Positions 15,482 to 24,607 of a DNA stretch of 58,815 nucleotides are shown here, one piece after another. Origin of the DNA: an uncultured Burkholderiales bacterium (GTDB lineage Bacteria; Pseudomonadota; Gammaproteobacteria; Burkholderiales; Burkholderiaceae_C). The DNA lies in assembly GCA_903870145.1 (NCBI GenBank), contig CAIQBO010000032.1, forward strand, positions 1-58,815. Direction: 5' to 3'. The translations under genes and the position numbers were made by a program. The notes under the pieces are model-generated. The model did no database searches. It was not told the origin of the DNA and saw only the letters and a list, made by a program, of their open reading frames with translations. How positions within the stretch are numbered: position 1 is the stretch's first letter; every line of letters starts with the position of its first letter.

Positions 15482-16546
15482 TCAATGAACAACTTGCGCT
15501 AACTCACCCTTTGCATATTGCCCCGCCACCACTTGCAAGCTGTGGCCCTTGATTTTGCCGGCCATGCCTTCGCAGCCAAACTCCATGTAACGCTGCTTGC
15601 AAATTTGTTTGGCCGCTTCACGCGCCGGTTTGAGCCAATCGCGCGGGTCAAATTTGTCGGGGTTTTGCGCCATGTATTTTCGCACCGCGGCCGTCATGGC
15701 CAAGCGAATGTCAGTGTCAATGTTGATCTTGCGCACGCCAAACTGAATCGCCTTTTGAATTTCTTCCACTGGCACGCCGTAGGTTTCTTTCATGTTGCCA
15801 CCGAACTCGCGAATGATGGCCAGCAGGTCTTGTGGCACGCTGGAAGATCCATGCATGACCAAGTGCGTGTTGGGAATGCGCCGGTGAATTTCTTGGATGC
15901 GCTCGATGGCCAAGATATCGCCCGTGGGCTTGCGCGAGAACTTGTAAGCGCCGTGGCTGGTGCCAATGGCAATGGCCAGCGCGTCGAGTTGCGTGCGCTT
16001 GACGAAATCTGCGGCTTGCTCGGGGTCGGTCAGCAACTGCTCGCGCGTCATGGTGGCCTCGGTGCCGTGGCCGTCTTCTTTGTCGCCCTTCATGGTTTCC
16101 AAAGAGCCCAAGCAGCCGAGCTCACCCTCCACGGTGATGCCCAATTTGTGCGCCATGGCCACCACTTTTTGCGTCACATCCAAGTTGTACTCGTAGCTCG
16201 CAATGGTCTTGCCATCGGCCTCCAAGCTGCCGTCCATCATGACCGAGCTGAAGCCCAGATTGATGGCGCCTTGGCACACCTCGGGGCTTTGCCCATGGTC
16301 TTGGTGTATGACCACCGGAATGCTGGGGTAGGACTCCACCGCGGCTTGAATCAAGAGCTTTAAAAACCCCTCGCCTGCGTATTTGCGAGCGCCAGCAGAG
16401 GCTTGCATGATCACAGGTGCACCTGTTTCTTTGGCCGCCTCCATGATGGCCTGGACTTGCTCCAGATTGTTGACGTTGAAAGCTGGAATGCCGTAGCCAT
16501 TGGCCGCGGCATGGTCCAGCAGCTCGCGCATCGATACGAGTGCCAT
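15482..16546 (-). CDS. fba: Fructose-bisphosphate aldolase, class II
   Basis: 354 residues from the ATG at 16546, where family similarity starts ([19 protein letters not shown]) behind TGGGAAATTACC; an upstream in-frame ATG at 16624 would add 26 unrelated residues. Zinc-dependent cleavage of fructose 1,6-bisphosphate. Motifs: [13 protein letters not shown] (zinc ligands), [21 protein letters not shown], and [16 protein letters not shown] in the substrate phosphate site. It is of the CbbA/Calvin-type subgroup common in Burkholderiales. Together with pgk and pyk in this window it belongs to central carbon metabolism; no other cbb genes are nearby. Confidence 0.95.
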   Translation of the reverse strand: MALVSMRELLDHAAANGYGIPAFNVNNLEQVQAIMEAAKETGAPVIMQASAGARKYAGEGFLKLLIQAAVESYPSIPVVIHQDHGQSPEVCQGAINLGFSSVMMDGSLEADGKTIASYEYNLDVTQKVVAMAHKLGITVEGELGCLGSLETMKGDKEDGHGTEATMTREQLLTDPEQAADFVKRTQLDALAIAIGTSHGAYKFSRKPTGDILAIERIQEIHRRIPNTHLVMHGSSSVPQDLLAIIREFGGNMKETYGVPVEEIQKAIQFGVRKINIDTDIRLAMTAAVRKYMAQNPDKFDPRDWLKPAREAAKQICKQRYMEFGCEGMAGKIKGHSLQVVAGQYAKGELAQVVH

Positions 16547-16693
16547 GGTAATTTCCCAGAGAGTGAATGATCTTTTTCCAAGCCCCAACAGACTGCGCCA
16601 CTGCACTTCAAAGCAGCTTTTCAAATCATGTAACCGGCTTGTAACTTTCTGGGATTTTATAGATTTTTAAGGACGCAGCTATCATTTGAGGCC

Positions 16694-17404
16694 ATGGATC
16701 AGACCTCCGACACAAATTCAGTCTCTTGGCGCTTTTTTACAGCCGTCTGCGGCTTGGGGCTGGCGGCCTTGTTGGCCTGGGACGGGCTGGGCTTGGACAT
16801 GGCCTTGGCAGCCCCCTGGGGCGGCCCTGGCGGCTTCGCACTGCGCGATGACTGGTGGCTGTCCAAAATCATGCACGAAGGCGCACGAGCCTTGGCCTGG
16901 CTTGTGTTTCTGGCCTTGGCTGCAGGGATTTGGCGTCCATGGGGCGTGCTTGCAAGCCTGCCCTTGAATGCCCGGGTCAGGCTGTTTTTATCGGTGCTGG
17001 CCGCCTTGCTCTCAGTCACGCTGCTCAAGGGCCTGAGCCACACCAGTTGCCCCTGGGACTTGCAGGCCTTTGGCGGCAGCGCAGCCTACGTTTCGCACTG
17101 GGCTTTGGGACAGCGCGATGGCGGCGGCGGGCATTGCTTCCCGGCCGGCCATGCCTCGGCTGGTTTTGCCTTTGTGGCCGCGTATTTTGGCCTGCGCAGC
17201 GCAGGCTCTCCCAGCGCGCGCTGGGTTTTAGGGGCTGCGCTGTTGGTGGGCACGGTGCTGGGCTTGTCACAGCAAGTGCGCGGCGCCCACTTCATGAGCC
17301 ACACACTGTGGACCGCATGGCTGAGCTGGAGCATGGGCGGCGTTGCCCATTTTTTGATGCAGGCCTGGGTTTTAAAACGCCTTACTCGACCCGGCAAATC
17401 TTAA
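16694..17404 (+). CDS. PAP2-family membrane phosphatase
   Basis: 236 residues with about five or six hydrophobic segments. The phosphatase signature is in the form used by lipid phosphatases of Proteobacteria: KGLSHTSCPWDL, then CFPAGHASAGFAF, then VRGAHFMSHTLWTAW, with the catalytic His in the second and third blocks. It probably removes phosphate from a membrane lipid such as undecaprenyl-pyrophosphate, phosphatidylglycerol phosphate or lipid A; the substrate is not determinable. GAGG precedes the start. Its 3' end overlaps the convergent pyk gene by 23 bases. Confidence 0.85.
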   Translation: MDQTSDTNSVSWRFFTAVCGLGLAALLAWDGLGLDMALAAPWGGPGGFALRDDWWLSKIMHEGARALAWLVFLALAAGIWRPWGVLASLPLNARVRLFLSVLAALLSVTLLKGLSHTSCPWDLQAFGGSAAYVSHWALGQRDGGGGHCFPAGHASAGFAFVAAYFGLRSAGSPSARWVLGAALLVGTVLGLSQQVRGAHFMSHTLWTAWLSWSMGGVAHFLMQAWVLKRLTRPGKS

Positions 17405-18815
17405 GGGTGTTGGTGCCCCCAGGCGCGCCCATGGGCTCGCCGCTGGTGATCGCATACACATCGCCAGAGCTGACGATGTTGCGCTTTTTCAAATCAGTTT
17501 CGGCTTGCAGCAAAGCCGTATCACGGTCGGCGCTGGTGTCCATCAAAAGAGGTCGCACGTTGCGGTACAAGGCCATTTTTCGCTGCGAACTCAGTTGCGC
17601 GGTGACGGCATAAATCGGAATTTGCACGCGGTGGCGGCTCATCCACAAAGCGGTCGAGCCTGACTCTGTCAAAGCCACAATCGCTTTGGCGCCCAAGTGG
17701 TGCGCCGTGAAGAGTGCGCCCATGGCAATGGACTGGTCGATGCGGCTGAAACTTTGCCCATTGAAGTCGGCGTCCAACTCCACGTGCTCGGCACTTTCAG
17801 CGGCCAAACAAATTTTGGCCATCTCTTGCACCGTTTCCAAAGGGTATTTGCCTGCTGCCGTTTCTGCGCTGAGCATCACGGCGTCGGTGCCGTCGAGCAC
17901 GGCGTTGGCCACATCGCTGACCTCGGCGCGCGTGGGCACCGGGTTGGTGATCATGCTCTCCATCATTTGCGTGGCGGTGATCACCACTTTGTCATGCTGG
18001 CGCGCAAGTTTGATCATGCGCTTTTGCAAAGCGGGTACCACCGCGTTGCCCACCTCAATGGCCAAGTCGCCCCGGGCCACCATGATGCCGTCGCTGGCCA
18101 ATAAAATTTCTTCCAAACGCGGGATGGCTTCGGCGCGCTCGATTTTGGCAATCAAGCCCGGCTTGTGGTTGTATTGCGCTGCGGCCACGTTGGCCAACTG
18201 CCGCGCCATTTCCATGTCAGTGGCATTTTTGGGGAAACTCACGGCCAAGTAATCGGCTTGAAAACTCATGGCGGTTTTGATGTCCTCCATGTCTTTGCCC
18301 GTCAGTGCTGGCGCGGTCAAGCCGCCGCCTTGCTTGTTGATACCTTTGTTGTTGGACAACACGCCGCCAACTTTGACGCTGGTGTTGACTCGCTCTCCGG
18401 TCACGGAGTCCACCGTCAGGACAATCAAGCCGTCGTTGAGCAGCAGCACGTCACCGGCTTTCACGTCGCGTGGCAGCTCTTTGTAATCCAGACCCACGCC
18501 GGTTAAATCACCCAGCTCTGTGCGCGAAGCGTCCAGCACGAATTTGGCGCCCGACTCCAACATCACTTTGCCATCGGCAAATTTACCGACACGGATTTTG
18601 GGGCCCTGCAAGTCGGCCATGATGGCCACTTCGCGGCCTGCGCGCAGCGCTGCTTCACGCACCAAGCCCGCTCGGTCAATGTGGTCTTGCGCTGTGCCGT
18701 GGCTGAAGTTCAGGCGAACCACATTCACGCCGGCGCGAATCATGGCCTCGAGCAAAGCAGGATCGCTGGAGGCGGGGCCCAGGGTGGCAACAATTTTGGT
18801 GGCGCGTGTTGGCAT
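17382..18815 (-). CDS. pyk: Pyruvate kinase
   Basis: 477 residues. Transfers phosphate from phosphoenolpyruvate to ADP, the last step of glycolysis. Recognised motifs: TKIVATLGPASSD at the N-terminus, NFSHG, MADLQGPKIRVG, the active-site IAKIERAEAIP, GIMVARGDLAIEVG, and VVITATQMMESM. The C-terminal allosteric domain is present (TESGSTALWMSRHRVQ). The stop lies inside the convergent PAP2 gene. Upstream, 18816-18973 contains an inverted repeat but no gene. Confidence 0.96.
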   Translation of the reverse strand: MPTRATKIVATLGPASSDPALLEAMIRAGVNVVRLNFSHGTAQDHIDRAGLVREAALRAGREVAIMADLQGPKIRVGKFADGKVMLESGAKFVLDASRTELGDLTGVGLDYKELPRDVKAGDVLLLNDGLIVLTVDSVTGERVNTSVKVGGVLSNNKGINKQGGGLTAPALTGKDMEDIKTAMSFQADYLAVSFPKNATDMEMARQLANVAAAQYNHKPGLIAKIERAEAIPRLEEILLASDGIMVARGDLAIEVGNAVVPALQKRMIKLARQHDKVVITATQMMESMITNPVPTRAEVSDVANAVLDGTDAVMLSAETAAGKYPLETVQEMAKICLAAESAEHVELDADFNGQSFSRIDQSIAMGALFTAHHLGAKAIVALTESGSTALWMSRHRVQIPIYAVTAQLSSQRKMALYRNVRPLLMDTSADRDTALLQAETDLKKRNIVSSGDVYAITSGEPMGAPGGTNTLKICRVE

Positions 18816-18870
18816 GAGGCGGCATCTCCGTGTAATTTAATTTCAATTTTCCCACGAATCTAGTTACATT

Positions 18871-18893
18871 GGCAGAACAAGTTTTTTTCTGCC
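18871..18893. other. Inverted repeat upstream of pyk
   Basis: GGCAGAA and TTCTGCC form a seven-base stem around a nine-base T-rich loop, in the 158-base gap between the divergent pyk and IclR-domain genes. It could be an operator or part of a leader. Without a following U-run on either strand beyond the loop it is not a convincing terminator. Confidence 0.3.
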
Positions 18894-18973
18894 CATGCAT
18901 TTCCTTGATTCGCCCCCAATTTCGCGGTCTGCTGCGTCAGGTGGTTGCCTTCATAATCCCCGCATGTGGAACA

Positions 18974-19258
18974 ATGGACCGCCCTGACGACATGCCCAAT
19001 GAAAATATCAGCTACGCCCGCCCACGCCTGTCTTCTGTGACCGCGGCTGTGCGCGTGCTGAAATGCTTCAGCGCTGCAGAACCAGAAATTGGCATCAGCA
19101 GTTTGGCCAAACGCCTGTCATTGGCCAAGAGCACTGTGCACCGCTTGGTTGTCACCTTGACCCATGAGGGCTTGCTCACGCAAAATCCGCAAACCGCTCG
19201 CTACCGTTTAGGCGCGCAGTTGCACGCGATGGGAAAGCTTTACAACCCCAACCCTTGA
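18974..19258 (+). CDS. IclR-type DNA-binding domain only (truncated regulator)
   Basis: 94 residues from the ATG at 18974; the ATG at 18992 is an alternative. Residues 18-82 match the IclR winged helix-turn-helix: RLSSVTAAVRVLKCFS, ISSLAKRLSLAKSTVHRLV, and the wing HEGLLTQNPQTARYRLG. Full-length IclR regulators are about 250 residues and continue into a ligand-binding domain. Here the frame stops six residues after HAMGK, and the Rieske ferredoxin starts 16 bases later, so the effector domain has been lost rather than frameshifted. It may be a decayed gene or a small DNA-binding protein that no longer senses a ligand. Its neighbours suggest it once regulated an oxygenase operon (inference). 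Confidence 0.75.
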   Translation: MDRPDDMPNENISYARPRLSSVTAAVRVLKCFSAAEPEIGISSLAKRLSLAKSTVHRLVVTLTHEGLLTQNPQTARYRLGAQLHAMGKLYNPNP

Positions 19259-19274
19259 CCGACGGAGATTTTGG

Positions 19275-19592
19275 ATGTCCAACACCTGCAAATTTATTTC
19301 TTTGTGCAACGCTTTGGAGGTGCCCCAAGGCGCTGCTGTCAAACTTGAAAAAGAAGGTTTGACGCTGGCCGTCTTCAACGTCGATGGGGCATATTTTGTC
19401 ACCCAAGATGCGTGCACACACGGCCTGGGTTCGCTCTCAGAGGGTGACATTGTGGGGGACGTGGTCGAATGCAACTTTCACGGCGGCGCCTTCAACATCC
19501 GCACCGGTGAAGTGGTCAGTTCGCCTTGCTCGGTCCCTTTGAAAATTTACAAAACACGCCTGCAAGGCGGCTCTGTTGAAATTGAAATTTGA
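19275..19592 (+). CDS. Rieske [2Fe-2S] ferredoxin, dioxygenase-component type
   Basis: 105 residues preceded by CGGAGATTTTGG. The Rieske cluster ligands are complete: Cys47-x-His49 (CTHGLGSL) and Cys66-x-x-His69 (CNFHGG). The size and the lack of a membrane anchor match the soluble ferredoxins that carry electrons from a reductase to ring-hydroxylating oxygenases of the naphthalene/biphenyl dioxygenase group. No oxygenase or reductase gene lies nearby, so the partner must be elsewhere or the gene is a leftover. It is probably cotranscribed with the IclR-domain gene. Confidence 0.88.
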   Translation: MSNTCKFISLCNALEVPQGAAVKLEKEGLTLAVFNVDGAYFVTQDACTHGLGSLSEGDIVGDVVECNFHGGAFNIRTGEVVSSPCSVPLKIYKTRLQGGSVEIEI

Positions 19593-19624
19593 TCGCTTGC
19601 TTTGACTGCTTTGACTGGGCCGCT

Positions 19625-21004
19625 TTACCGCCGCGTCAAGCTCTGCAGCAGCTCGTCGAGCTTTTCTTGCTCGCTCAAATGCATGCACAAGCCCCAGGCT
19701 TTTTCTGTTTGCGCGGCGCCTAGAATGGGCGCGCTTTGATCGACAAACTTGGCTTTGAGTTGCGCATTGCTCATAGGCCGCTCGATGCTGCCAATCGCAG
19801 ACTTCACAAAAATGTGATGTGCGTGGCCTTCAGTGGTCTCGATGGTCACATCGACCGAGGCCTCATGGATGCTGCGGTCCACGATCAACTCGACTTTATC
19901 GCGCAGCGCGATCACCTGGGGCGCGGTCACCACCTTGTCGGCGTACTCATGCTCGCCCGCGCGGCCATACAGCAAGGCCACAGCGCATGAATGAAACACA
20001 CTGAACTTGGCCAAAAGGCCGTCGCTGGGGGTTTTTTTGCCCGTCAGTTCTTGCACCAAGGGGTGGGCTTTCAAAGTGACCTTGGCCACTTGCTCTGGTT
20101 TTAAATTGTGCTGCGCACGCAGTTGCACACAGGCGTCAATGGCAGGGTGAATCACGATGCCGCATGCAAAAGGCTTGTAGGTGTTGAGCTCAATTTCCCA
20201 AGTCTTGCCTAGATTTTGCGTGATTTCGCGCCAGTCGGTTTTGTCAGAGAACACTTGCATCAAGCCGCGCGGCGCTTCCAGTGCGCGGCGCGATGCGGTG
20301 TAGCCATGCTTGGCCATCAAGGCGGCCATCAGGCCCACTTTGGCTGCCGCACCCGGGTGAAAAGGCTTGGTCATGCTGCCAAACTGCTCGCGCAAACCCA
20401 CCGGTTGCGAGGCCGCAATGCCCAAGGCCATTTGGGTTTGCAAAGCGCTCAGGCCAAGCACGCGCGAGCACGCCGCCGCACTGCCCAACATGCCGGTGGA
20501 GCCCGTGATGTGCCAGCCGCGGTCGTAGTGGTCTGGGTAGATCGCATTGCCTACGCGGCAAGACACTTCCACCCCCAAAACGAGGGCGTCGATCAATTGA
20601 CGACCACTTGAGCCCAAGTGTTCACCCAAGGCCAAAATCGCCGATGCCACGGGGCCAGCAGGATGGATGATGGTTTTCAGGTGCGTGTCATCAAAGTCAA
20701 AAGTGTGTGAGCTGATGCCGTTGAGCAAAGCGGCATTGGCCATGTCCACCCGCTCAGATCGGCCCAGCACAGCCGCTTGCTTTGCGGGCTCTAGCTCTTG
20801 GATGGCAGCCAAGGCCGCTTCGATGGTTTCGTGCGTGCTCGGGCCAACAGCGCAACCAGCCCAATTGGCAAAGGTCCGATGGGCTTGGGCCTCGACCGCG
20901 TCTGACCAAGACCGTGATGGCTGGGTGACCACAAATTGGGCCAACATCTCGGTGATGGCGGGGGCATTGGCGTCAGCCTTGACGGTGGTGTTGCGTGCGG
21001 TCAT
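19625..21004 (-). CDS. MmgE/PrpD family protein
   Basis: 459 residues from the ATG at 21004 (GTGAG ten bases upstream); a GTG four codons earlier is possible. The family includes 2-methylcitrate dehydratase and cis-aconitate decarboxylase. The all-alpha N-terminal domain contains FANWAGCAVGPSTHETIEAA, SHTFDFDDTHLKTIIHPAGP and GSAAACSRVLGLS; the C-terminal part has KPFACGIVIHPAIDAC. The DFDDTH and HPAGP segments form the active site in the superfamily. No prpB or prpC lies nearby, so a role in propionate metabolism is not supported; the substrate is unknown. It converges on the Rieske ferredoxin gene. Confidence 0.88.
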   Translation of the reverse strand: MTARNTTVKADANAPAITEMLAQFVVTQPSRSWSDAVEAQAHRTFANWAGCAVGPSTHETIEAALAAIQELEPAKQAAVLGRSERVDMANAALLNGISSHTFDFDDTHLKTIIHPAGPVASAILALGEHLGSSGRQLIDALVLGVEVSCRVGNAIYPDHYDRGWHITGSTGMLGSAAACSRVLGLSALQTQMALGIAASQPVGLREQFGSMTKPFHPGAAAKVGLMAALMAKHGYTASRRALEAPRGLMQVFSDKTDWREITQNLGKTWEIELNTYKPFACGIVIHPAIDACVQLRAQHNLKPEQVAKVTLKAHPLVQELTGKKTPSDGLLAKFSVFHSCAVALLYGRAGEHEYADKVVTAPQVIALRDKVELIVDRSIHEASVDVTIETTEGHAHHIFVKSAIGSIERPMSNAQLKAKFVDQSAPILGAAQTEKAWGLCMHLSEQEKLDELLQSLTRR

Positions 21005-21125
21005 GAAAAAACTCACGAAAAAAAGGTCTTTGATTGGGCTCGATCATATTGGACTCAACAATTGCCCCATGTCTGCCACGGAATAGCCCTGTGCGATTAA
21101 AATTATTGAATTCAACGCCAACCCC

Positions 21126-22220
21126 ATGAACGACAACTTGCAACCCATCCCTCTTGAACAGCCCTTGCCGCACCGCAAAACTTTGCGCCAGTGGCTGCTT
21201 CCTTTGTCGCAGCGTTCGACTTTGCGAGCCTTGGTTTTGTTGCTCATTGACACCGCCTTGTTTACAGCCCTCATCACTGGCACCGTGGTGGTTGAATCGG
21301 TCTGGGGCAAGTTGCTGTGCGGCTTGGCTGCAGGTTTTGTCATTGGCCGCATGTTCATCATTGGCCACGACGCCTGCCACCAAAGTTTGACACCCCACCG
21401 CGGCTTGAACAAGTGGCTGGGCCGCTTTGCTTTTTTAACCTCTTTGACGCCCTACAGCTTGTGGGACACCGGCCACAACGTGGTGCACCACGGCTACACC
21501 AACCTCAAAGGTGTGGACTTTGTCTGGACACCCTTGACCGCCCAAGAGTTTGCCGACCTGAGTGCTGGCCAGCGTTTTTTGCAATACCTGTACCGCAGCG
21601 GTTGGGCCCCAGGTCTTTACTACATGATTGAAATTTGGTGGAAGCGCGAGTTCTTCCCGAACAAAGAGCACATGCCCACGCGACGCCCGATTTTTTTCAA
21701 AGACAGTTTGCTGGTCACGGTTTTTGGCGCTGTGTGGGTTGGCGTGATGGCCTACGCAGCTGTGGCCACCGGCCAATCAGTGGCCCTGACTTTGCTTTGG
21801 GGGGTGCTCGTTCCATTTTTCTTTTGGAACAGCATGATTGGTTTTGTGGTCTACGTGCACCACACCCATGTGCGCGTTTCTTGGCACAACGACAAACGCG
21901 CTTGGACCCAAGCCCAGCCCTTTGTCTCAACCACCGTGCACCTGACCTTTCCCATGCGCATTGGCGCGTTGGTGCACCACATCATGGAGCACACTGCGCA
22001 CCATGTGGACATGAGCATTCCGCTGTACCGCTTGAAAAAAGCGCAATCCAAGCTAGAGGAAATGCTCCCTGGGCGCATCATCGTGCAACCTTTTTCTTGG
22101 CGCTGGTACTTCAGCACCGCAAAGGCGTGCAAGCTCTATGACTTTAGCCGTGAATGCTGGACCGACTTTCAAGGCCACATGACCAGTCCTGTGCGCGGCA
22201 ACCTGACTCCCCACGCCTGA
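21126..22220 (+). CDS. Membrane fatty acid desaturase
   Basis: 364 residues. The three histidine clusters that bind the di-iron centre are intact: GHDACH near residue 80, HNVVHH near 117 and HHIMEHTAHH near 284. Hydrophobic pairs of segments lie between them (about residues 38-78 and 195-240). Such enzymes introduce double bases into acyl chains of membrane lipids using oxygen and an electron donor, often in response to cold. The sequence places it in the DesA/omega-6-like soluble-donor group, but regiospecificity cannot be read. It is divergent from the MmgE/PrpD gene across 121 bases and converges on pgk. Confidence 0.9.
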   Translation: MNDNLQPIPLEQPLPHRKTLRQWLLPLSQRSTLRALVLLLIDTALFTALITGTVVVESVWGKLLCGLAAGFVIGRMFIIGHDACHQSLTPHRGLNKWLGRFAFLTSLTPYSLWDTGHNVVHHGYTNLKGVDFVWTPLTAQEFADLSAGQRFLQYLYRSGWAPGLYYMIEIWWKREFFPNKEHMPTRRPIFFKDSLLVTVFGAVWVGVMAYAAVATGQSVALTLLWGVLVPFFFWNSMIGFVVYVHHTHVRVSWHNDKRAWTQAQPFVSTTVHLTFPMRIGALVHHIMEHTAHHVDMSIPLYRLKKAQSKLEEMLPGRIIVQPFSWRWYFSTAKACKLYDFSRECWTDFQGHMTSPVRGNLTPHA

Positions 22221-22238
22221 GCCAAAGCCCGCGCAGCC

Positions 22239-23432
22239 TTACTGTGCTGCGCGCCGGCTCAAAATTTCAAAGGCTGGCAGCGTCTTGCCTTCGAGCACCT
22301 CTAAAAAAGCGCCGCCGCCGGTGGAGATGTAGCCCACTTGGTGTTCAATGCCGTATTTGGCAATGGCCGCCAGCGTGTCGCCACCACCGGCAATGCTGAA
22401 GGCTTTGGACTGGGCAATGGCATTTGCAATCACGCGCGTGCCATTTTCAAATGCCGCAAACTCAAACACGCCCACCGGGCCATTCCAAACGATGGTGCCA
22501 GCAGTCTTCAGCTGCTCGGCCAAAGCAGCGGCGGTTTCTGGGCCGATGTCCAAAATCAAATCATCATCTGCCACCTCAGTGGCTTTTTTCACGGTGGCCA
22601 GGGCATCGGCAGAAAATGTTTTGGCGGTGACCACATCGGTTGGAATAGGCACTTGAGCACCGCGCGCTTTCATGATCTGGAGCACCTCTTTGGCTTGCGC
22701 CAGCAAATCGGGTTCGGCCAAACTTTTGCCAATGTTCAAACCTTCGGCCAGCATGAAGGTGTTGGCAATGCCCCCGCCCACAATCAACTGGTCCACCTTG
22801 TCGGCCAAGCTTTTTAAAATGGTCAATTTGGTGGAGACTTTGCTGCCCGCCACGATGGCCACCAAGGGCCTTTGGGGATGGGCAAAAGCTTTCGTGATGG
22901 CGTCCATTTCTGCCGCCAGCAAAGGGCCTGCGCAAGCGATGGGCGCAAGCTCTGCAATGCCAAAGGTGCTGGCTTCTGCGCGGTGCGCAGTGCCAAAAGC
23001 GTCGTGCACAAAAATATCGCACAGCGCAGCGAGTTGGCGCGCCAACTCCGGCTTGTTTTTTTTCTCGCCCGGGTTAATGCGGCAGTTCTCCAGCAGCACC
23101 ACTTGGCCAGGCGCCACTTGCACGCCGCCCACCCAATTGGACAGCAAGGGCACATCGCGTCCGAGCAACTGCGACAAACGCTGAGCCACCGGTGCCAGCG
23201 AGTCTTCAGGCTTGAATTGCCCTTCGATGGGGCGGCCCAAATGACTGGTGACCATGACAGCAGCCCCGGCGTCCAATGCCATTTGAATGCACGGCACAGA
23301 GGCTCGAATGCGCGTGTCTTCGGTGATCTGCCCGGCATCGTTTTGCGGCACGTTCAAATCGGCACGAATGAAAACCCTCTGCCCTTTGGCTTTGCCTTGG
23401 GCGCATAAATCAGAAAAGCGAATGACGTTCAT
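22239..23432 (-). CDS. pgk: Phosphoglycerate kinase
   Basis: 397 residues from the ATG at 23432 (MNVIRFSDL); two upstream in-frame Met codons add nothing conserved. Interconverts 1,3-bisphosphoglycerate and 3-phosphoglycerate with ADP/ATP. Motifs: [50 protein letters not shown], the hinge and nucleotide loop [10 protein letters not shown], and [16 protein letters not shown] near the C-terminus. It is monocistronic, followed by the convergent desaturase gene. Confidence 0.96.
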   Translation of the reverse strand: MNVIRFSDLCAQGKAKGQRVFIRADLNVPQNDAGQITEDTRIRASVPCIQMALDAGAAVMVTSHLGRPIEGQFKPEDSLAPVAQRLSQLLGRDVPLLSNWVGGVQVAPGQVVLLENCRINPGEKKNKPELARQLAALCDIFVHDAFGTAHRAEASTFGIAELAPIACAGPLLAAEMDAITKAFAHPQRPLVAIVAGSKVSTKLTILKSLADKVDQLIVGGGIANTFMLAEGLNIGKSLAEPDLLAQAKEVLQIMKARGAQVPIPTDVVTAKTFSADALATVKKATEVADDDLILDIGPETAAALAEQLKTAGTIVWNGPVGVFEFAAFENGTRVIANAIAQSKAFSIAGGGDTLAAIAKYGIEHQVGYISTGGGAFLEVLEGKTLPAFEILSRRAAQ

Positions 23433-23468
23433 GTGCACCATTTTAACCACCCCCCCACTGGCCTGAAC

Positions 23469-23825
23469 TTACCAACCCAATCCCAAATGCAAAGGCAAAT
23501 AAGCGGCCATGCCCGCAAGGATGGTCAGCAGCACACTGCGCCGCCAAAAATACGCCGCCACGCCCACCAAAGCGGCCATCCACCGCGCGTCCATCCAGGT
23601 GCTGATGAACAGCCCTTGCTGCATCAAAATTTCAGGCACAACCACAGCTGAAAGGGCCGCAATGGGTGCATATTGCAAGCCGCGCTGCGCCCAATGCGGC
23701 AGCAACCACTCGCGGCTGGAGATGAAGAAGAAACTTCGCGTCACCACCGTCACGACCGCCATGCCCGCGATCACGGCCAAGGTCCACACATCTGCGCCGC
23801 TGAAGAAGGCATTTAACTCACTCAT
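23469..23825 (-). CDS. azlD: Branched-chain amino acid exporter small subunit, AzlD family
   Basis: 118 residues with four hydrophobic segments and the family features TRSFFFISSREWLLPHW, then ALSAVVVPEIL and DARWMAALVGVAAYFWRRS. AzlD pairs with AzlC in the inner membrane to export branched-chain amino acids and their analogues. It overlaps azlC by eight bases (23818-23825) and is translationally coupled to it. Confidence 0.88.
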   Translation of the reverse strand: MSELNAFFSGADVWTLAVIAGMAVVTVVTRSFFFISSREWLLPHWAQRGLQYAPIAALSAVVVPEILMQQGLFISTWMDARWMAALVGVAAYFWRRSVLLTILAGMAAYLPLHLGLGW

Positions 23826-24576
23826 GCGCGGTGGGCCCTGTGTGTGGCTTGAGCGGCAGCAACTGTGGCCGCAGTCGCTCTACCGTCAAGCACAAGATCA
23901 CGGCCGCTGCAATGGCCACCACAATGTTCAATTTGAGAGGCAAGTGATAAGCCGCGATGGCCGCCACACTGGCCACCACTGAGGACAAAATTCGCATGCG
24001 CGAGGAGGCCAAAGAACACTGAATTCCAAGCAGACACAAAATGCCTGCAAAGCCAAGGCCCCACGAAGTTGGGATCACATTGGCCAAAGCAATGCCCAGC
24101 AAACTGGCCAGCATCCAACTGCCCCAATTCAAAAAATCATTGCCCGCCAAATACGCGTCTTGCGCTGTTTGTTGATCGGCCTGAGCGCTGGGCTGGGAAA
24201 AACGCCGCGTGAACAGCGCATAGCTGATGTCCGCCGTGAGGTAGCCCAGCACCAAACGCTGCCAGCGCGGCAAGTGCATGAGGTAGGGCCGCAAGTGCAA
24301 ACTGAACACCACAAAGCGCAAGTTCACACAAAAGGCTGTGGCCAAAATAACCCAAGCTGGCGCCCCAGCAACGATCAAGGGAATGGCGGCTAATTGCGAA
24401 CTTCCTGCAAACACCATCAGCGTCATGGCCACGGACTCGAACACCCCCATGCCCGACTTGACCATGGCCACGCCTGTCATCAAGCCCCACGCAGCCACGC
24501 CCGGGGCTTGCGGCGCCATCTCGCGCAGGCCCTGCATGAACAGAGGGTGCCGGTAGTAACTGGGTTTGAAAAACAT
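23818..24576 (-). CDS. azlC: Branched-chain amino acid exporter large subunit, AzlC family
   Basis: 252 residues with about seven membrane segments. Family motifs: AWGLMTGVAMVKSGMG, LMVFAGSSQLAAIPL, and FCVNLRFVVFSLHLRPYL. It forms the LivE-type exporter with AzlD. It is the first gene of the two-gene unit and lies 31 bases from the stop of fmt on the same strand, so read-through from fmt is possible. Confidence 0.88.
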   Translation of the reverse strand: MFFKPSYYRHPLFMQGLREMAPQAPGVAAWGLMTGVAMVKSGMGVFESVAMTLMVFAGSSQLAAIPLIVAGAPAWVILATAFCVNLRFVVFSLHLRPYLMHLPRWQRLVLGYLTADISYALFTRRFSQPSAQADQQTAQDAYLAGNDFLNWGSWMLASLLGIALANVIPTSWGLGFAGILCLLGIQCSLASSRMRILSSVVASVAAIAAYHLPLKLNIVVAIAAAVILCLTVERLRPQLLPLKPHTGPTAHE

Positions 24577-24607
24577 GCTGCTGCCAATGCGTCAAGTCAT
24601 GCGTTGC

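Noticed and set aside
15518..16363. 281-codon + strand open frame opposite the aldolase gene
   Set aside because: Antisense to a complete, well-conserved fba; its composition (His- and Val-rich) is typical of shadow frames in GC-rich genes.
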